From Heliocidaris tuberculata (taxonomy: Eukaryota > Echinodermata > Echinoidea > Camarodonta > Echinometridae): DNA of 64,000 bases. Below the pieces are notes generated by a model. The model was not told the DNA's origin. It saw only the letters and a program-made list of their open reading frames with translations, and made no database searches. Shown in pieces: positions 46,754 through 56,999 of this stretch. The translations under genes and the position numbers were made by a program. The stretch covers positions 7,089,566 to 7,153,565 of the forward strand of contig CM046852.1 of NCBI GenBank assembly GCA_025618425.1, read 5' to 3'. The first letter of the stretch is position 1; each line of letters opens with the position of its first letter.

Positions 46754-49700
46754 ATGGAGTCCATTTCTTCCTCCCAAGAGGAGCAAAGGTTGAAGATGAC
46801 AAGAAAGGAAAGAGCTACCTTGAGACGTCAGAGACTGTCAGCAGTGAATGATAACCGTGATGGCACAGTGCCCCGTGTGTGCATCGATCTCAGCCTCGGA
46901 CATCTCATGAGTGAAAGAGTAAGCAGGGTTTGTTTTTGAGCTTTTGGTATAATACTAAAGTCCCTAATTAATCCCTTCAATTCAATTCAATGCTTTTTAT
47001 TATCCATAATAATATAAATCTAACAAATAACTAAAGTATAGTTGCAATTAGTAGATCTATGTTATTTACATCGGTTACAGATTGCTGGAAGAGATGAGTA
47101 TGGTTGGTGGTGAGCTTGTATTTACTCTTAGTTTTTCATAAGATACCCTGGATAGTTGTCATCAAAGCTTCTTGGGTCTAACAACTTCAAGATGAAATTG
47201 TAAGGAGCTCGCTTACAATTTCTTTATCACGCGGATTGGAAGTTCTTCAGAGGCTCTTTGTATGCTGTTTTTGTTTTTTTCAGGTTGACTTTACTTCAAC
47301 CTACAGCCCTTTTTGTGATTTTCACTGCAAAATCAAACTCCACTGTCTAATTGTTATACATGTAAAATGTACATGAACTTCCCTATTTTTGCTGAGTAAG
47401 CTAGGTTAGTGAAACGCAATGGTGCATGAAGATGCAAAGAGGAAAATTGCTATTTTTGTCTGTGCTTCTAAAGTTAGAATTGGGCATATCTGAATAAAAG
47501 TTTTCATATTATTTTGCTTAAGAATGTTCAAAGAGGTAAACACTAATTCTACATCCTGGTATTTTGGTTCTACCTCTATAGAATAATGTTGTCATATATT
47601 AGTCTTTCCTGCATTTTTACGTGCCATTACCTTTCGCTAATCTACCTAATGTAAATTTAATGCTGAATTGATTCCATTGCTTCCTAACTGTTTTTCCTCT
47701 TATATTCCTCTGCCAAGCAGGAGATAGGAAGTCTAGTTTGTCAGATCCGGCAGGTGTATGGAGCTAACAAACAAGCTGATAAACCTATGCAGGTATGGCT
47801 GACCAGTTTGGACACAGAGGGCGACATATACAAGACCTCCATCAGGAAGAATGATGGATTTCAACACTATATGGTATGTGCACTCTTCACTTTTGGTCCT
47901 GTGATGGTGGTTTATATTGGGGGTTGAAATTTTTCTACCCCCTATTCGAAGCATATTCCCTCAAAGCCCAGTTAGGTAACTCAGCGAAATGTCATGGCCC
48001 ATAAAAATGCGGGAAAGAAGCATATGACAAAATAATTAAAAATATAGATTTTATGCTATATAGCCAGAAACAAAATATTAGGATGGAGAATTACTATTCA
48101 CCTCTGAAAAATTTTAAGCCAAATAATATGAAAACTTTTTTTCAGATATATGTCTGATTCTGATTTTAAAAGCACAGACAAAACTCGCATTTGTCCACTT
48201 TGCGTCTTTCCTGCGTCTTTATGCGCCATTGCATTTTGCTAAGCTACCCTACAAATGATAATAATAATAATGTTAAACTGGAAGATTTCCAAACAACTGG
48301 TACTATGGAATATAAAAATGCAAGACATTCATACAGCATTTTGCAAATTTGGTCATGTCCTTTTAGATTTCAGCTTATTTATTTATTTTCTTTTTGGAAA
48401 TTGTTCATTTACCAGAAATTAGAGCAATCATAGATGTAATGATATTACATGAGTGCTTATCATTGTCTCAAACAGAGCTGTTAAGTAGGATTAATTTTCA
48501 GCATTTTGTTTTTAAATTTTAGAAGAATACTATAGATTTTCTGTTTTTGAGTGAGCAGTTTCCTTGTTCTGTTGTATTATTCCCTAAAGTTTTGACTTCC
48601 TTTATCTGTACCCGTAATCTTTCGTTTCCAAGACACTACTCTATCCAGTTAGCTCCCTGTCATGGCGTAGTTCCTGATAATTTCTATAATGATAAACCTT
48701 AAAGTTTGATAAGAGATTACTTTTGTTTTCATTTTCATAGATCAACAAGACAAGTCAACATTACAGTGCAATATTTTCTCAGGAAGAAGTCGTATATCTC
48801 ACTCCAGATTCTCCAAATGGTAAGAAAAAGACAGTGATTTTAGGTATTTTATTGAAAATATGGCATGGCTGTTATACATGTTCACTAAGAAACAGTAGTG
48901 TGATGACCTGGTAAAATGATTACAGGTTTTTAAGGAGTTAATGCATCTAGGCCCTGTATTATAAAGAGTTGCGATTGGTCCAAATCAACCACAAATTTAC
49001 AGTCTCCTATCACTTATGTACAGAGCTGCGATTGATGTCAATATCAAGACGGGGCCCTTGACTAACAAAATTTGTTTCCCTATCCCACATTCAGTTGCTG
49101 GTGCATGCCAGTTCTGTTTAGCTAGAAAAAAAAAGAAGAAGAACTCTAAACTTTGGTATTTTAAAACTGCAGCATTTAATAATATTTGTAGTTTTGACTT
49201 ATTTATTTATTTCTGTTGCAAATGTAATTTTTTCCCCTCTGTTTCTTGTTTTGTTTCTCTTTAGTATTAACTGACATTCAGGAAGGCAAAGTGTATGTTA
49301 TTGGAGGACTGGTGGATGAATCGGTATTAACTGTAAGTTCCATTAGAATTCCTATATTTATTCAAATGACTTAAATTGAAAGCTTTGGAGAAAGATGACA
49401 TGCAACCTCTTATCTTGATGGTTCTTGATTGATTATCATTTCGGCAGCAGGTGGGTGTGTTTTGTAGAAATTACTCAAAAATGTCTTCTTTTTGTTTGTT
49501 TGACATAGAACACGACGTTTGACCTTGCCAGAGAGAGAGGTTTCCATACTGCCAGGTTACCTATATTGAGATGCATGAAACATGCAGAGAAAGGAACATT
49601 CAGCCAAGTTCTCGCCATTAACCAAGGTAAAAACTACTGTACAGATATTGGGAGAGAGAGAAAGAAAAAGATGGAGGGAAAGAGAGTAAGCGAGAGAGAG

Positions 49701-52546
49701 AAAGAGATGGAGAGTGAGAGAGAGAAAGAGAAAAGGGAGCATTCAGTCAAGTTCTTGCCATTAATCAAGGTAGAAACTACTGTACAGAAATTGAGAGAGA
49801 GAGAGAGAGAGAGGGAGATGGAGGGAAAGAGAGTAAGCGAGAGAGAAAGAGATAGAGAGAGAGAGAAAGAGAAAAGGGAGCATTCAGTCAAGTTCTTGCC
49901 ATTAATCAAGGTAGAAACTACTGTACAGAAATTGAGAGAGAGAGAGAGAGAAGAGAGAGATGGAGAGAGAGAAGGAGTGGGAGAGATGGAGGGATGGAAA
50001 GAGATTGAGAGATGGAGAGATCGAAGTTCCACTGTATATCCATCTTGGTTGTACAAGCTTTGGAGAAAGATGACATGCAACCTCTTATCTTGATGGTTCT
50101 TGATTGATTGCTTGAAAAATTTGATCTGTTAGAGGATGTCACTCTTGTACTTTGACTGTCTAGCTGATGATAAGAGAGCTTGAAAGATTTCACCAGCTGT
50201 TTTATCACTTTATTAATTTCATTGTAGATATTGTCTGTTTGGAGCCAAAAGGGCGTTAACTCACACCTTTTATGTAGAGTTAATGCCCTTCTGGCTTCAA
50301 ACAAACGATATTATCCTTGTGCAGTGGCATGCACGAGAGGATGGGGGGGGGGGGGGAGGGATGATATTGGGGATGGTACAAACAAATCTCAGACAAGCGA
50401 AAAAAGGGATTTATCACAGTTTTCAGGTGCATAAAAGCCACCGCGCACCTTACGATCGGTCTGCGATTCGATTTGTGAAATAAATCGCTATGGCATTAAA
50501 TATTGGCATTTTAACAATTGAAATCTACCCTATTCAAGTTCTGAAAAGTAATATGAATACTAAACATAGGGTTTTGGTTAGCTGTCAGCTTTCTACAGGG
50601 AATAAGGGCAAAATTAGTTTCGTATCATAGGCAGTTATACGATTTTTGTGACGTCACTACTCACTACGACTCGGAGCCGATTTGGCCATTCCACCTACCA
50701 GAAAACTCGGCAAAGGCCGTATTATCGATTTTACTATCTTGTGACTATTCAGACCCGCAATCAAAAATATTTTTCGTTTTTAAATGATTTGTCAAATGAT
50801 ATTACATTTTCTATTGAAATCAGATCGCACACCGATCGTGAGGTGTGCATTGCTCTTAGGGAATCCTGATCAATAGTTTTAACCCTTAGCAGCTCCTTCT
50901 AGTGATGTTTTTTCCATTATCTGTGATCCAGAATGCTAGGATTACACATTTCATGTATTTATGAGCAGAAAGAGCAAAAATCACAGAAAATTTTGAGTCT
51001 ACATGTATTTCCAATACAATACATTGTAACTAATCATGTAGGTGTCTAAATCAGGAATGCAATGTGAAATGTATAATCACTATTTTTGTGTACAAATTTG
51101 CAAATTTTCTCTTTAATTTTTCAATTTTCATTCACATTGGTTCATTCAATAACCAATTTTACTTTTTTTCAAACTATGTGGGAGTGGAAAATAAGAATAA
51201 TTGGTGCCAATTTGAGAATAGGAAACACAGCTAAATTGCTGTGGGTTAGGTAAGAGCCTACTTTAAGTAACTACATGTACTTAATTTTTAAATCCAAAAT
51301 TGCAGTATTTGAGATCCTGCTGAGATATTACAATACTGGGATCTGGGAGTCATCCGTCATAGCTGCTGTGCCGAAGAGGAAAGGCTTCATTCCACGATGA
51401 CAGGTCAGGGAGACCTCAGGGGCAGCACCAATGTGGATCCATTTCAAATGAAATATTGGCTTGTCCCCCTTTCTGAAATAGAAGTGAACATATGCTATCT
51501 GTATGATTCCCATTGGATAGTGGACTTTATGCTGAGGTATTACATTACTGGGAACTGGGAATCGTCGTAGCAGTTATGCCAAAGAGGAAAGGCTTCAGTC
51601 ATAGATGAAAGATCAGGGATACCTCAGGAGCTGCACATAGGTGAATCCATGAGAGGAAAAAGAAAACCAGCTGCACCCCCTTAAAGATAAAGTTTAGTTC
51701 TGGTCATGCAATTACATTGTGAAAGAAAGTGTCTCAAAGTAATTGGGAAAGGTTGATCATGTCTACATTGGAATTGGTGTATACTGTGAGGTTTTTTAAT
51801 CATTAAATTGATAATAAATTGACCCGATCTCACTGAAAAGCACATGCTCTGCACACAGAAATATGGGACTGCAATCACATGCTGGATAAATGTTCGGCCC
51901 AAACACTTCAGCTATTTCTTGTCATATTTCGAATATGAGGGCATTTGAAGAGCAATCCTTTTCAGGGGACATTACTATGATGTTCTTCCAAACTGACATA
52001 AAAAGAATGAGGAAGCTCACAATTATTTTTCACATTTCCCAGAACTCAACCTTCTCTTTAAAACAGTTGAAGCTGTTACTCGCTATGTTAGCTATCTATA
52101 TACTGTAAAACCAGAAATTTTCGCGTGCATGAAACTTTTGCGAATTTTGCGAGTGGTCGAGGCTCGAGACAGTTTCATGCTGTTAAATTATCAAATCACA
52201 ATTGGAACAACATAAAATTATTGCAATTTGCGAAAGTTTCTTGCTGCAAATTTGGCTGTCATAAAAAATTCGGGAAAGTTTTGTGACGCAAAGTCTATCG
52301 TTTTACAGTACTTTCAACGAATTATGGATTTTCTCAGTTTTGAATCATTTAATCTCCCCTTTTCAGACAATCCGTTTGTGTGAAATTATGCAGAGGAGTT
52401 TGCCATTGTCATTGGGTGAATTCAAGTTCGGTGTTGAAGGCTGGTGTTGGTGTTGGGGCAAAACTAGCACCAGCCACAACGCCGAACCTGAAATAAAGCT
52501 GGTGCTGGGATTGACTTCACTAGGTGTTGAGCTATCACTAATGTAA
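46754..52546 (+). CDS. TRMT10B: TRMT10B-like tRNA (purine-9) N1-methyltransferase
   Basis: Six exons join in phase: 46754-46918, 47721-47873, 48741-48819, 49265-49332, 49509-49626 and 52338-52546, giving 263 residues. Conserved blocks in order are a basic N-terminus (RLKMTRKERATLRRQRL), PRVCIDLSLGHLMSE, QIRQVYGANKQADKP, KNDGFQHY, VVYLTPDSPN, KVYVIGGLVDES, ARLPI and VLAINQ. They match the SPOUT methyltransferase core of TRMT10 proteins, and the ADKP and GGLVDES blocks are closest to human TRMT10B (316 residues, from memory). These enzymes use SAM to methylate N1 of the purine at tRNA position 9. ATG 46754 has a strong context (GGAGGGATGG) and an in-frame TGA 15 nt upstream, but earlier coding exons may exist. 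The last exon starts VLNHLISPFQTIRLCEIM, like VFDILSTYLET in human, then runs into a MITE that supplies the final residues and the stop. Confidence 0.85.
46919..47720 (+). other. TRMT10B-like intron 1 with family E MITE
   Basis: Bounded by donor gtaagc and acceptor 'tgccaagcag'. It holds a hairpin element at 47402-47651. Confidence 0.7.
47402..47651. mobile_element. Hairpin MITE, family E copy 2
   Basis: 'taggttagtgaaacgcaatggtgcatgaagatgcaaag' is mirrored by 'ctttcctgcatttttacgtgccattacctttcgctaatctaccta'. Its internal 'catattattttgcttaa' matches the copy at 30113-30406. Confidence 0.65.
47971..48251. mobile_element. Hairpin MITE, family E copy 3
   Basis: 'taggtaactcagcgaaatgtcatggcccataaaaatgcggg' is mirrored by 'cctgcgtctttatgcgccattgcattttgctaagctacccta'. 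It lies in TRMT10B-like intron 2. Confidence 0.65.
48951..49065. mobile_element. Decayed hairpin element 'aggccctgtattataaagag'
   Basis: 'taggccctgtattataaagagttgcgattgg' and 'gagctgcgattgatgtcaa...ggggccc' are remnants of a hairpin of the 20744 type. It lies in TRMT10B-like intron 3. Confidence 0.45.
49381..50110 (+). repeat. Duplicated intron block and triplicated exon-end block in TRMT10B-like gene
   Basis: About 55 bp beginning 'agctttggagaaagatgaca' at 49381 recurs at 50058. Between them the end of exon 5 plus its donor region ('ggaacattcagccaagttct...aaccaaggtaaaaactactgtacag') is repeated at about 49735-49790 and 49877-49930, each time followed by (GA)n. The extra copies lie in intron 5. 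Confidence 0.85.
50240..50302. repeat. Mini-hairpin 'gccaaaagggcgttaactc'
   Basis: 'gagccaaaagggcgttaactcacacc' is mirrored by 'gagttaatgcccttctggcttc'. It is the clearest member of the mini-hairpin family. Confidence 0.65.
50436..50852. mobile_element. MITE, family F copy 2
   Basis: 'ccaccgcgcaccttacgatcggtctgcgat' is mirrored by 'atcgcacaccgatcgtgaggtgtgc'. The interior shares 'gacgtcacta...tcggagccgatttggcc' with 38090-38570 in inverse order. It lies in the last TRMT10B-like intron. Confidence 0.75.
51313..51660 (+). repeat. Tandem duplication of about 130 bp
   Basis: 'gctgagatattacaatactgggatctgggagtcatccgtcat...aagaggaaaggcttcat' at 51318-51450 recurs at 51532-51660 ('gctgaggtattacattactgggaactgggaatcgtcgt...aagaggaaaggcttcag'). 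The copies are diverged. Confidence 0.7.
51680..52062. mobile_element. Hairpin MITE, family C copy 2
   Basis: 'ttaaagataaagtttagttctgg' and 'cagaactcaaccttctcttta' are inverted ends with TTAA. The body matches 13904-14303. Confidence 0.72.
52101..52312. mobile_element. Inverted-repeat element 'tactgtaaaaccagaaattttcgcg'
   Basis: 'tactgtaaaaccagaaattttcgc' is mirrored by 'gcaaagtctatcgttttacagta'. Inner arms contain 'catgaaacttttgcgaattttgc' and its inverse. It lies only 25 bp upstream of the last TRMT10B-like exon. Confidence 0.75.
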
Positions 52547-52648
52547 TTGGTATTATTTTTATAAACCCGAATTCGGTGTTGGGGCTAGAATCAGCATCCC
52601 AATTCACACTCTCAACACCAACACTAACACCGAACTTGAAATCACCCA
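52413..52648. mobile_element. MITE forming the C-terminal coding end of the TRMT10B-like gene
   Basis: 'gggtgaattcaagttcggtgtt' at the left is mirrored by 'aacaccgaacttgaaatcaccc' at the right, with nested 'ggtgttgg' and 'ccaacacc' arms. ATT flanks both ends, consistent with a 3-bp target duplication. From about codon GEFKFG onward the TRMT10B-like reading frame and its stop codon at 52544-52546 lie within this element. Confidence 0.75.
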
Positions 52649-53429
52649 TTGTGTATTATTTGCGTAAAATAATAACAGTGCACATCGTTTGTGAGCAGGA
52701 ATGTGTTAATTATTTATTCAATACAATCTCTTAGTACTGTAGTACAATATGTATGATTTTCACCATCTAATGAGGTTAAATGTGAACATTTTTATATATG
52801 AGCTGCCTATTGTCATGTTTTGTTTTTAAGTGTAAATTCTGCGCCATGTACACACTTTTAAATGCAATGTATGGGTTTTAACTAATTCATATATGTACTT
52901 TCATTTTCATGTAATTTGAATTATGTTATTTATGTCATTTTATTTGTGTATATTGTTCTATTTATTCAAAGATCAGTAAACATCTATGCCTAGACACATT
53001 AGAACTTTAAGTTCTGTTGATAAAAATTGATTAAGGTGAGGTTTAACTATGTGTAGCATATCTTAAAAACTGCCTAATGTAAAACGGGGTGAAGGGGTGT
53101 TTTGAGTTTTTTTTTATCTCCAGAGGTGATGCCTACCCTTTTCTTTCTTCTATACATTATAAATAGAATAAAGTAAAGAATGTGCTTCAATACAAGGAAA
53201 AAAATTTTTGTCAAAAGAAGCTTTACAAAATTTTGTTCCTATTCACCCTGTTTTATGGTACTTTATCTGTTTATAGCTACATGTAATACTTTTACACTAC
53301 CCTTTATGAAGTAATTGCTGTTTTGATGTCGCATCGGGCGTTGTTTAAAAAACTGAGCTTCATTTACTAAACAAAATAGTCAGTCTTTATTTACTACAGG
53401 AACAATTGTATGTGGTTATAGTCCTTTAT

Positions 53430-53597
53430 ACAGTGGAACCTCGCTATAAAGAACTCTGTTATAACAAGATGATTTTGCAGGTCCCACTTCTTTGTATTCT
53501 ATTGTTTTTTTTTTTAGCCCTGATATAACAAGGTTTCGATATAAAGAGGTGATTTCCTTGGTCCCAAGGAGTTTGTTTTAACGAGATTCCACTGTAT
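53430..53597. mobile_element. pogo/Tigger-like MITE, copy 2
   Basis: 'tacagtggaacctcgctata' and 'ttttaacgagattccactgta' are inverted ends as at 40409-40569. TA at the borders. Confidence 0.78.
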
Positions 53598-54147
53598 GTG
53601 AATTAGCAACAACCCCCCCCCCCCCCAAAAAAAAAAAGAAAAGAAATGATCATAGGTTTTCAGTTATAAAGCTGACCTTAATTTGATTGTGATACATCAA
53701 TTTCTGAAGATTAAGATTACATTTTTTGACATCTGGCTGCACTTTTAAAGATGTTTGTGTTTTATTTTCTGTATTATATTTTTGAAGTACATTATATAAA
53801 TTTTCATTGGAGGCTTAGACCTACCAGAACATTTTACGCATGAAAGAAAGATATGAGAAGAAATTGATCATATTTTTATTTATTTATTAATGGCTTAAAT
53901 AGTACATAATTATGTGTAGAAAATATAAATTAGATATTGAGACCAACTTACATTACATTCATTCAAGTACGTTAATATGCTCTTATTCTATGAATAATAA
54001 AAACAGCTACAATATAAATGTTAATTCCTCCCCTTCTTCAGTGTGTATTGACAATGGTCAAACATAATAATGTGTATTATTTTAACCAGTGATGTTGCTA
54101 CGCGGTTGGCATTCAAATAAAAAACAAACGAGAAAAGAACGAGAGGA

Positions 54148-54198
54148 AAGAGAGAGAGAGGGGGGGGGGGGGGGGAGAGGAGAGAGAGAGAGAAAGGT

Positions 54199-54237
<39 letters not shown>
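54148..54237 (+). repeat. (GA)n and poly-G tract
   Basis: A run of about 16 G between (GA)n stretches. Confidence 0.85.
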
Positions 54238-54796
54238 CAGAGATATTTGTTGTGCTTGAAATTTTTTTATTTAGTCTTATTTCTAAGTATTTTTGAAAAC
54301 TACTATTTCCTCAAAATTGCACACTACTCACCTGGCAAGCTCAACTGTACTTACAAATGAATTATTTTACTTATTTTATCACACGCATTTAGAGATTGAA
54401 AGTGAATAAAATGCCTGCTAATTCAACTGTTACAATTTGACGAACATAAAGCACGGTCCAACGGCATTCTGGGTGGGTTGAATTGATGCACAAAATGTTA
54501 ATGCTCAAGTTTTCGCAGATCTAGAACGTAATATGGCGACAAATGTTGTGCGTTAATAAAGTGAAATAAAATTTAAAGAAATACAATGTACAATAATCTA
54601 TCATCTATTGCAGTAATTGACTAAGGAAAACAATGATTAATTAAAGGATTTAATTGAGTTAAGTCCATCCAACATTCTTTGGTTATTTAATTATTGCAGC
54701 AAAGTTTGTAGCTTTAATGATTCCTAACTAATGCTTTAAATGATATAAAATTTGACGTTTAATGCCCAATAACGTTTTGTCCGTTGTTCAGTCATC

Positions 54797-54985
54797 TAGG
54801 GGCGTAGATACGGAGACCACCCCTCCCGGCAAAACATAAATCAGATTTTGCCAGGCCATGAGAAGAGCAAGTGCCCCCCCCCCCCCGTGTCCCCTGGTTC
54901 CACCACTGTCAGTGCATGGTTCGCTGTTTTAACACCAATGAGAGGAGGGGGATTGTGCCACATGCTCTCCGGATCTACGCCTCTT
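54797..54985. mobile_element. Short inverted-repeat element 'taggggcgtagat'
   Basis: 'aggggcgtagatacggagacc' at the left and 'ctccggatctacgcctctt' at the right are inverted. There is a poly-C run inside. It may be related to the family G hAT-like MITEs. Confidence 0.5.
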
Positions 54986-55814
54986 GATGAAGTTGATGAA
55001 AACACTGGGGTCCCGATGCCCCTAGAAAAAGATGGAAACATTAGATTACATTCAGAGTTCTGTCTCGGTGAAGCCTAGACCGAGACATCACAAACCCAAG
55101 AACGAGATTGGTCTCACTACGTCTTTGTTAGTAATAACTCCGAAATTAAATTTTCACAGCTTAAATCAGAGCCAAACTACGCCCTGCTCATGCTTCTCCT
55201 TTGTAAAAGCTGCATTTTTTTTTAAAGTGGAGGGATTGAACTTAAGCAAACATGTGGTGAAGGCTGATTCATCACAGCTAACTAGTTATTTATTTGAATT
55301 TATGTATATCCTGTAGAATGTCAAAAAACATATATAACTGCATGCTAGAAGTTTTCTGTTTTGAGAAGAAGCAAAGGACCAAACTGGGTTGCTGGTCAGT
55401 ATGAAATAACAAAGTACAATTTTGAAAAACAAAATATTTATCATCAGATCATAGTATGAAAATAAAAATGATTAAAAGAACGGTATATTGACTTGAATAG
55501 AATATTCCTTGAAAAATAAGGTGGGATGTGATACTCATGATTCCTACTAAACTGTTTTTGTCGACAAACCAGTCGCTGGTGCCGTTATATGTGAAAAATC
55601 TCAGGATCTTTCTCTATTATTACATTCAAATTTGAAATTCTGAAGATTGTGTCCCCATTTCCATTTAAAAAAAATGTAGAGTAGATCGTTTGCCCGCATA
55701 TCATACTATTTCTTAAAGGATTACGTAATCTCCTTAATCTTACATTTGTCTTTTTTCACAGTGTAGGTGAAACAAAACAATCCAAGTATTTCATTGCATG
55801 AATGTCAAAAATCC

Positions 55815-56086
55815 CGGGTCCGCTCGCTATTCACCGCTATTCATAGAAAACCGCTATTCATTTAACACGCGCTATGAATAGCGGTCCTTATGAGTAGGTA
55901 GTTATGAATAGTGGTCCTTATGATTGGATGTCCTTATGAATAGCAGGAAATTTGTCTATGGTTTGCTCGCTATTCAGAAGGACCGCTATTCGTACAAAAC
56001 CGCTATTCATTTAGTCACGCGTTATGGATAGCAGTCCTTATGAATAAGTAGTTCTTATGAATAGCGGTCCTTATGACTAGCGAGGT
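55815..56086 (+). repeat. Two-unit hairpin array of 'cgctattca' / 'tgaatagcg'
   Basis: Each unit of roughly 160 bp has several 'ccgctattcat' words followed by their inverses 'atgaatagcggtccttatga'. Units begin at about 55829 and 55967. It may be a tandem-duplicated MITE or a minisatellite. Confidence 0.75.
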
Positions 56087-56379
56087 TACCCCCAAAATCC
56101 TACTAGGTATGCATATAGACAATTTGAAACATGAACAGGGAAAGAGACTTTATTGGACATCAAAGAATGAGCCTCTTCTAATATTAATCGAGAAAAATAA
56201 AATAAAATAACGAGCCTCTTGAGACAGAGTGCTCGACCTTCTTTTTATCATTATGCAAGGGAGTCTGGAGTCACGTGTCCTCTCACATATTAAGGCGTAA
56301 TTTACATGATGTCAGTGAATACCGGGGTCTTTGATACACCATGGAAGAGTGATGTCGTACAAAGTGTCATTGCAGAATA

Positions 56380-56762
56380 CAGGGGCGGATCCAGGGTTTT
56401 TGGATAGGGGAAGGGGGGGGGGGCACAAATCTCAGAAAATATTTTGACAAGCAAGCAAGCAAAAAACAACAACAAAACAACAACAAAAAAACAAACAAAA
56501 CAACCCAAAACCCCCGGACATCGGTCTGTGTTTGTTTGTTTTGTTTTATTTTGTTTTGTTTTGTTTTGTTTGTGTGTGTGTGTGGGGAGGGGGGTCCTGA
56601 TTTCCCCCAAAATTATCTGACAAGCAAAAAAAAAGTTTGTCAGTTCTAAAAAAAGTTGGGCAGAATTTTTTTAAAAGGAGGGGGGGGGGGGCACAAATGT
56701 ACACTTTTTTGAAGGGGAGTGGGGGACGGGCCGGAAGTGCCCTCCCCCTAAATCCGCCACTG
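56380..56762 (+). mobile_element. G-rich hAT-like MITE, family G
   Basis: The ends CAGGGGCGGATCCAGG and CTAAATCCGCCACTG are inverted repeats, flanked by GCAGAATA (56372-56379) and GCAGAATG (56763-56770), a 7-of-8 target duplication. The interior has poly-G runs, 'ctgacaagcaaaaaaa' and an (AAAAC)n stretch with its inverse. Confidence 0.8.
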
Positions 56763-56999
56763 GCAGAATGGATATAAGTTTGCTTGAATTACTAGTTTAT
56801 GGGCTAGTTGAATTATTAGGGCATGGGCTGGTTGAATTACTAGCATGTCTAGTGTATGGGCAAGTTAAATTACTCGTGTATGGGTTATTTGCTAGTTGTC
56901 TTCTGTTCACAGGCTTGATCGAAGTAACGTAATCGAAAGGACACCTCGTGTGCAACGGGCAAGAGAGTTGTTCTTGTTAAGTCACGTGATCAAAGTTGT

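Larger units (their letters stand above)
52650..56999. other. Intergenic region between TRMT10B-like and the acyltransferase
   Basis: The two genes converge here. It holds a pogo-like MITE (53430-53597), a (G)n/(GA)n tract (54148-54237), an inverted-repeat element (54797-54985), a duplicated 'gaatagcgg' hairpin array (55815-56086) and a hAT-like MITE (56380-56762). No gene was recognised. Confidence 0.55.

Noticed and set aside
49566..50093. Open frames of 175 codons (plus strand) and 148 codons (minus) across the GA repeats
   Set aside because: Beyond exon 5 they translate (GA)n microsatellite and duplicated exon-end pieces; they are intronic low complexity.
52052..52130. Alternative last exon of TRMT10B-like after 'tctctttaaaacag'
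   Set aside because: It reads into a repeat (tactgtaaaaccagaaattttcgcg) and fits the family C-terminus less well than the exon at 52338.
55815..56086. CRISPR array
   Set aside because: Repeats are inverted and irregular with no unique spacers, and the genome is eukaryotic.
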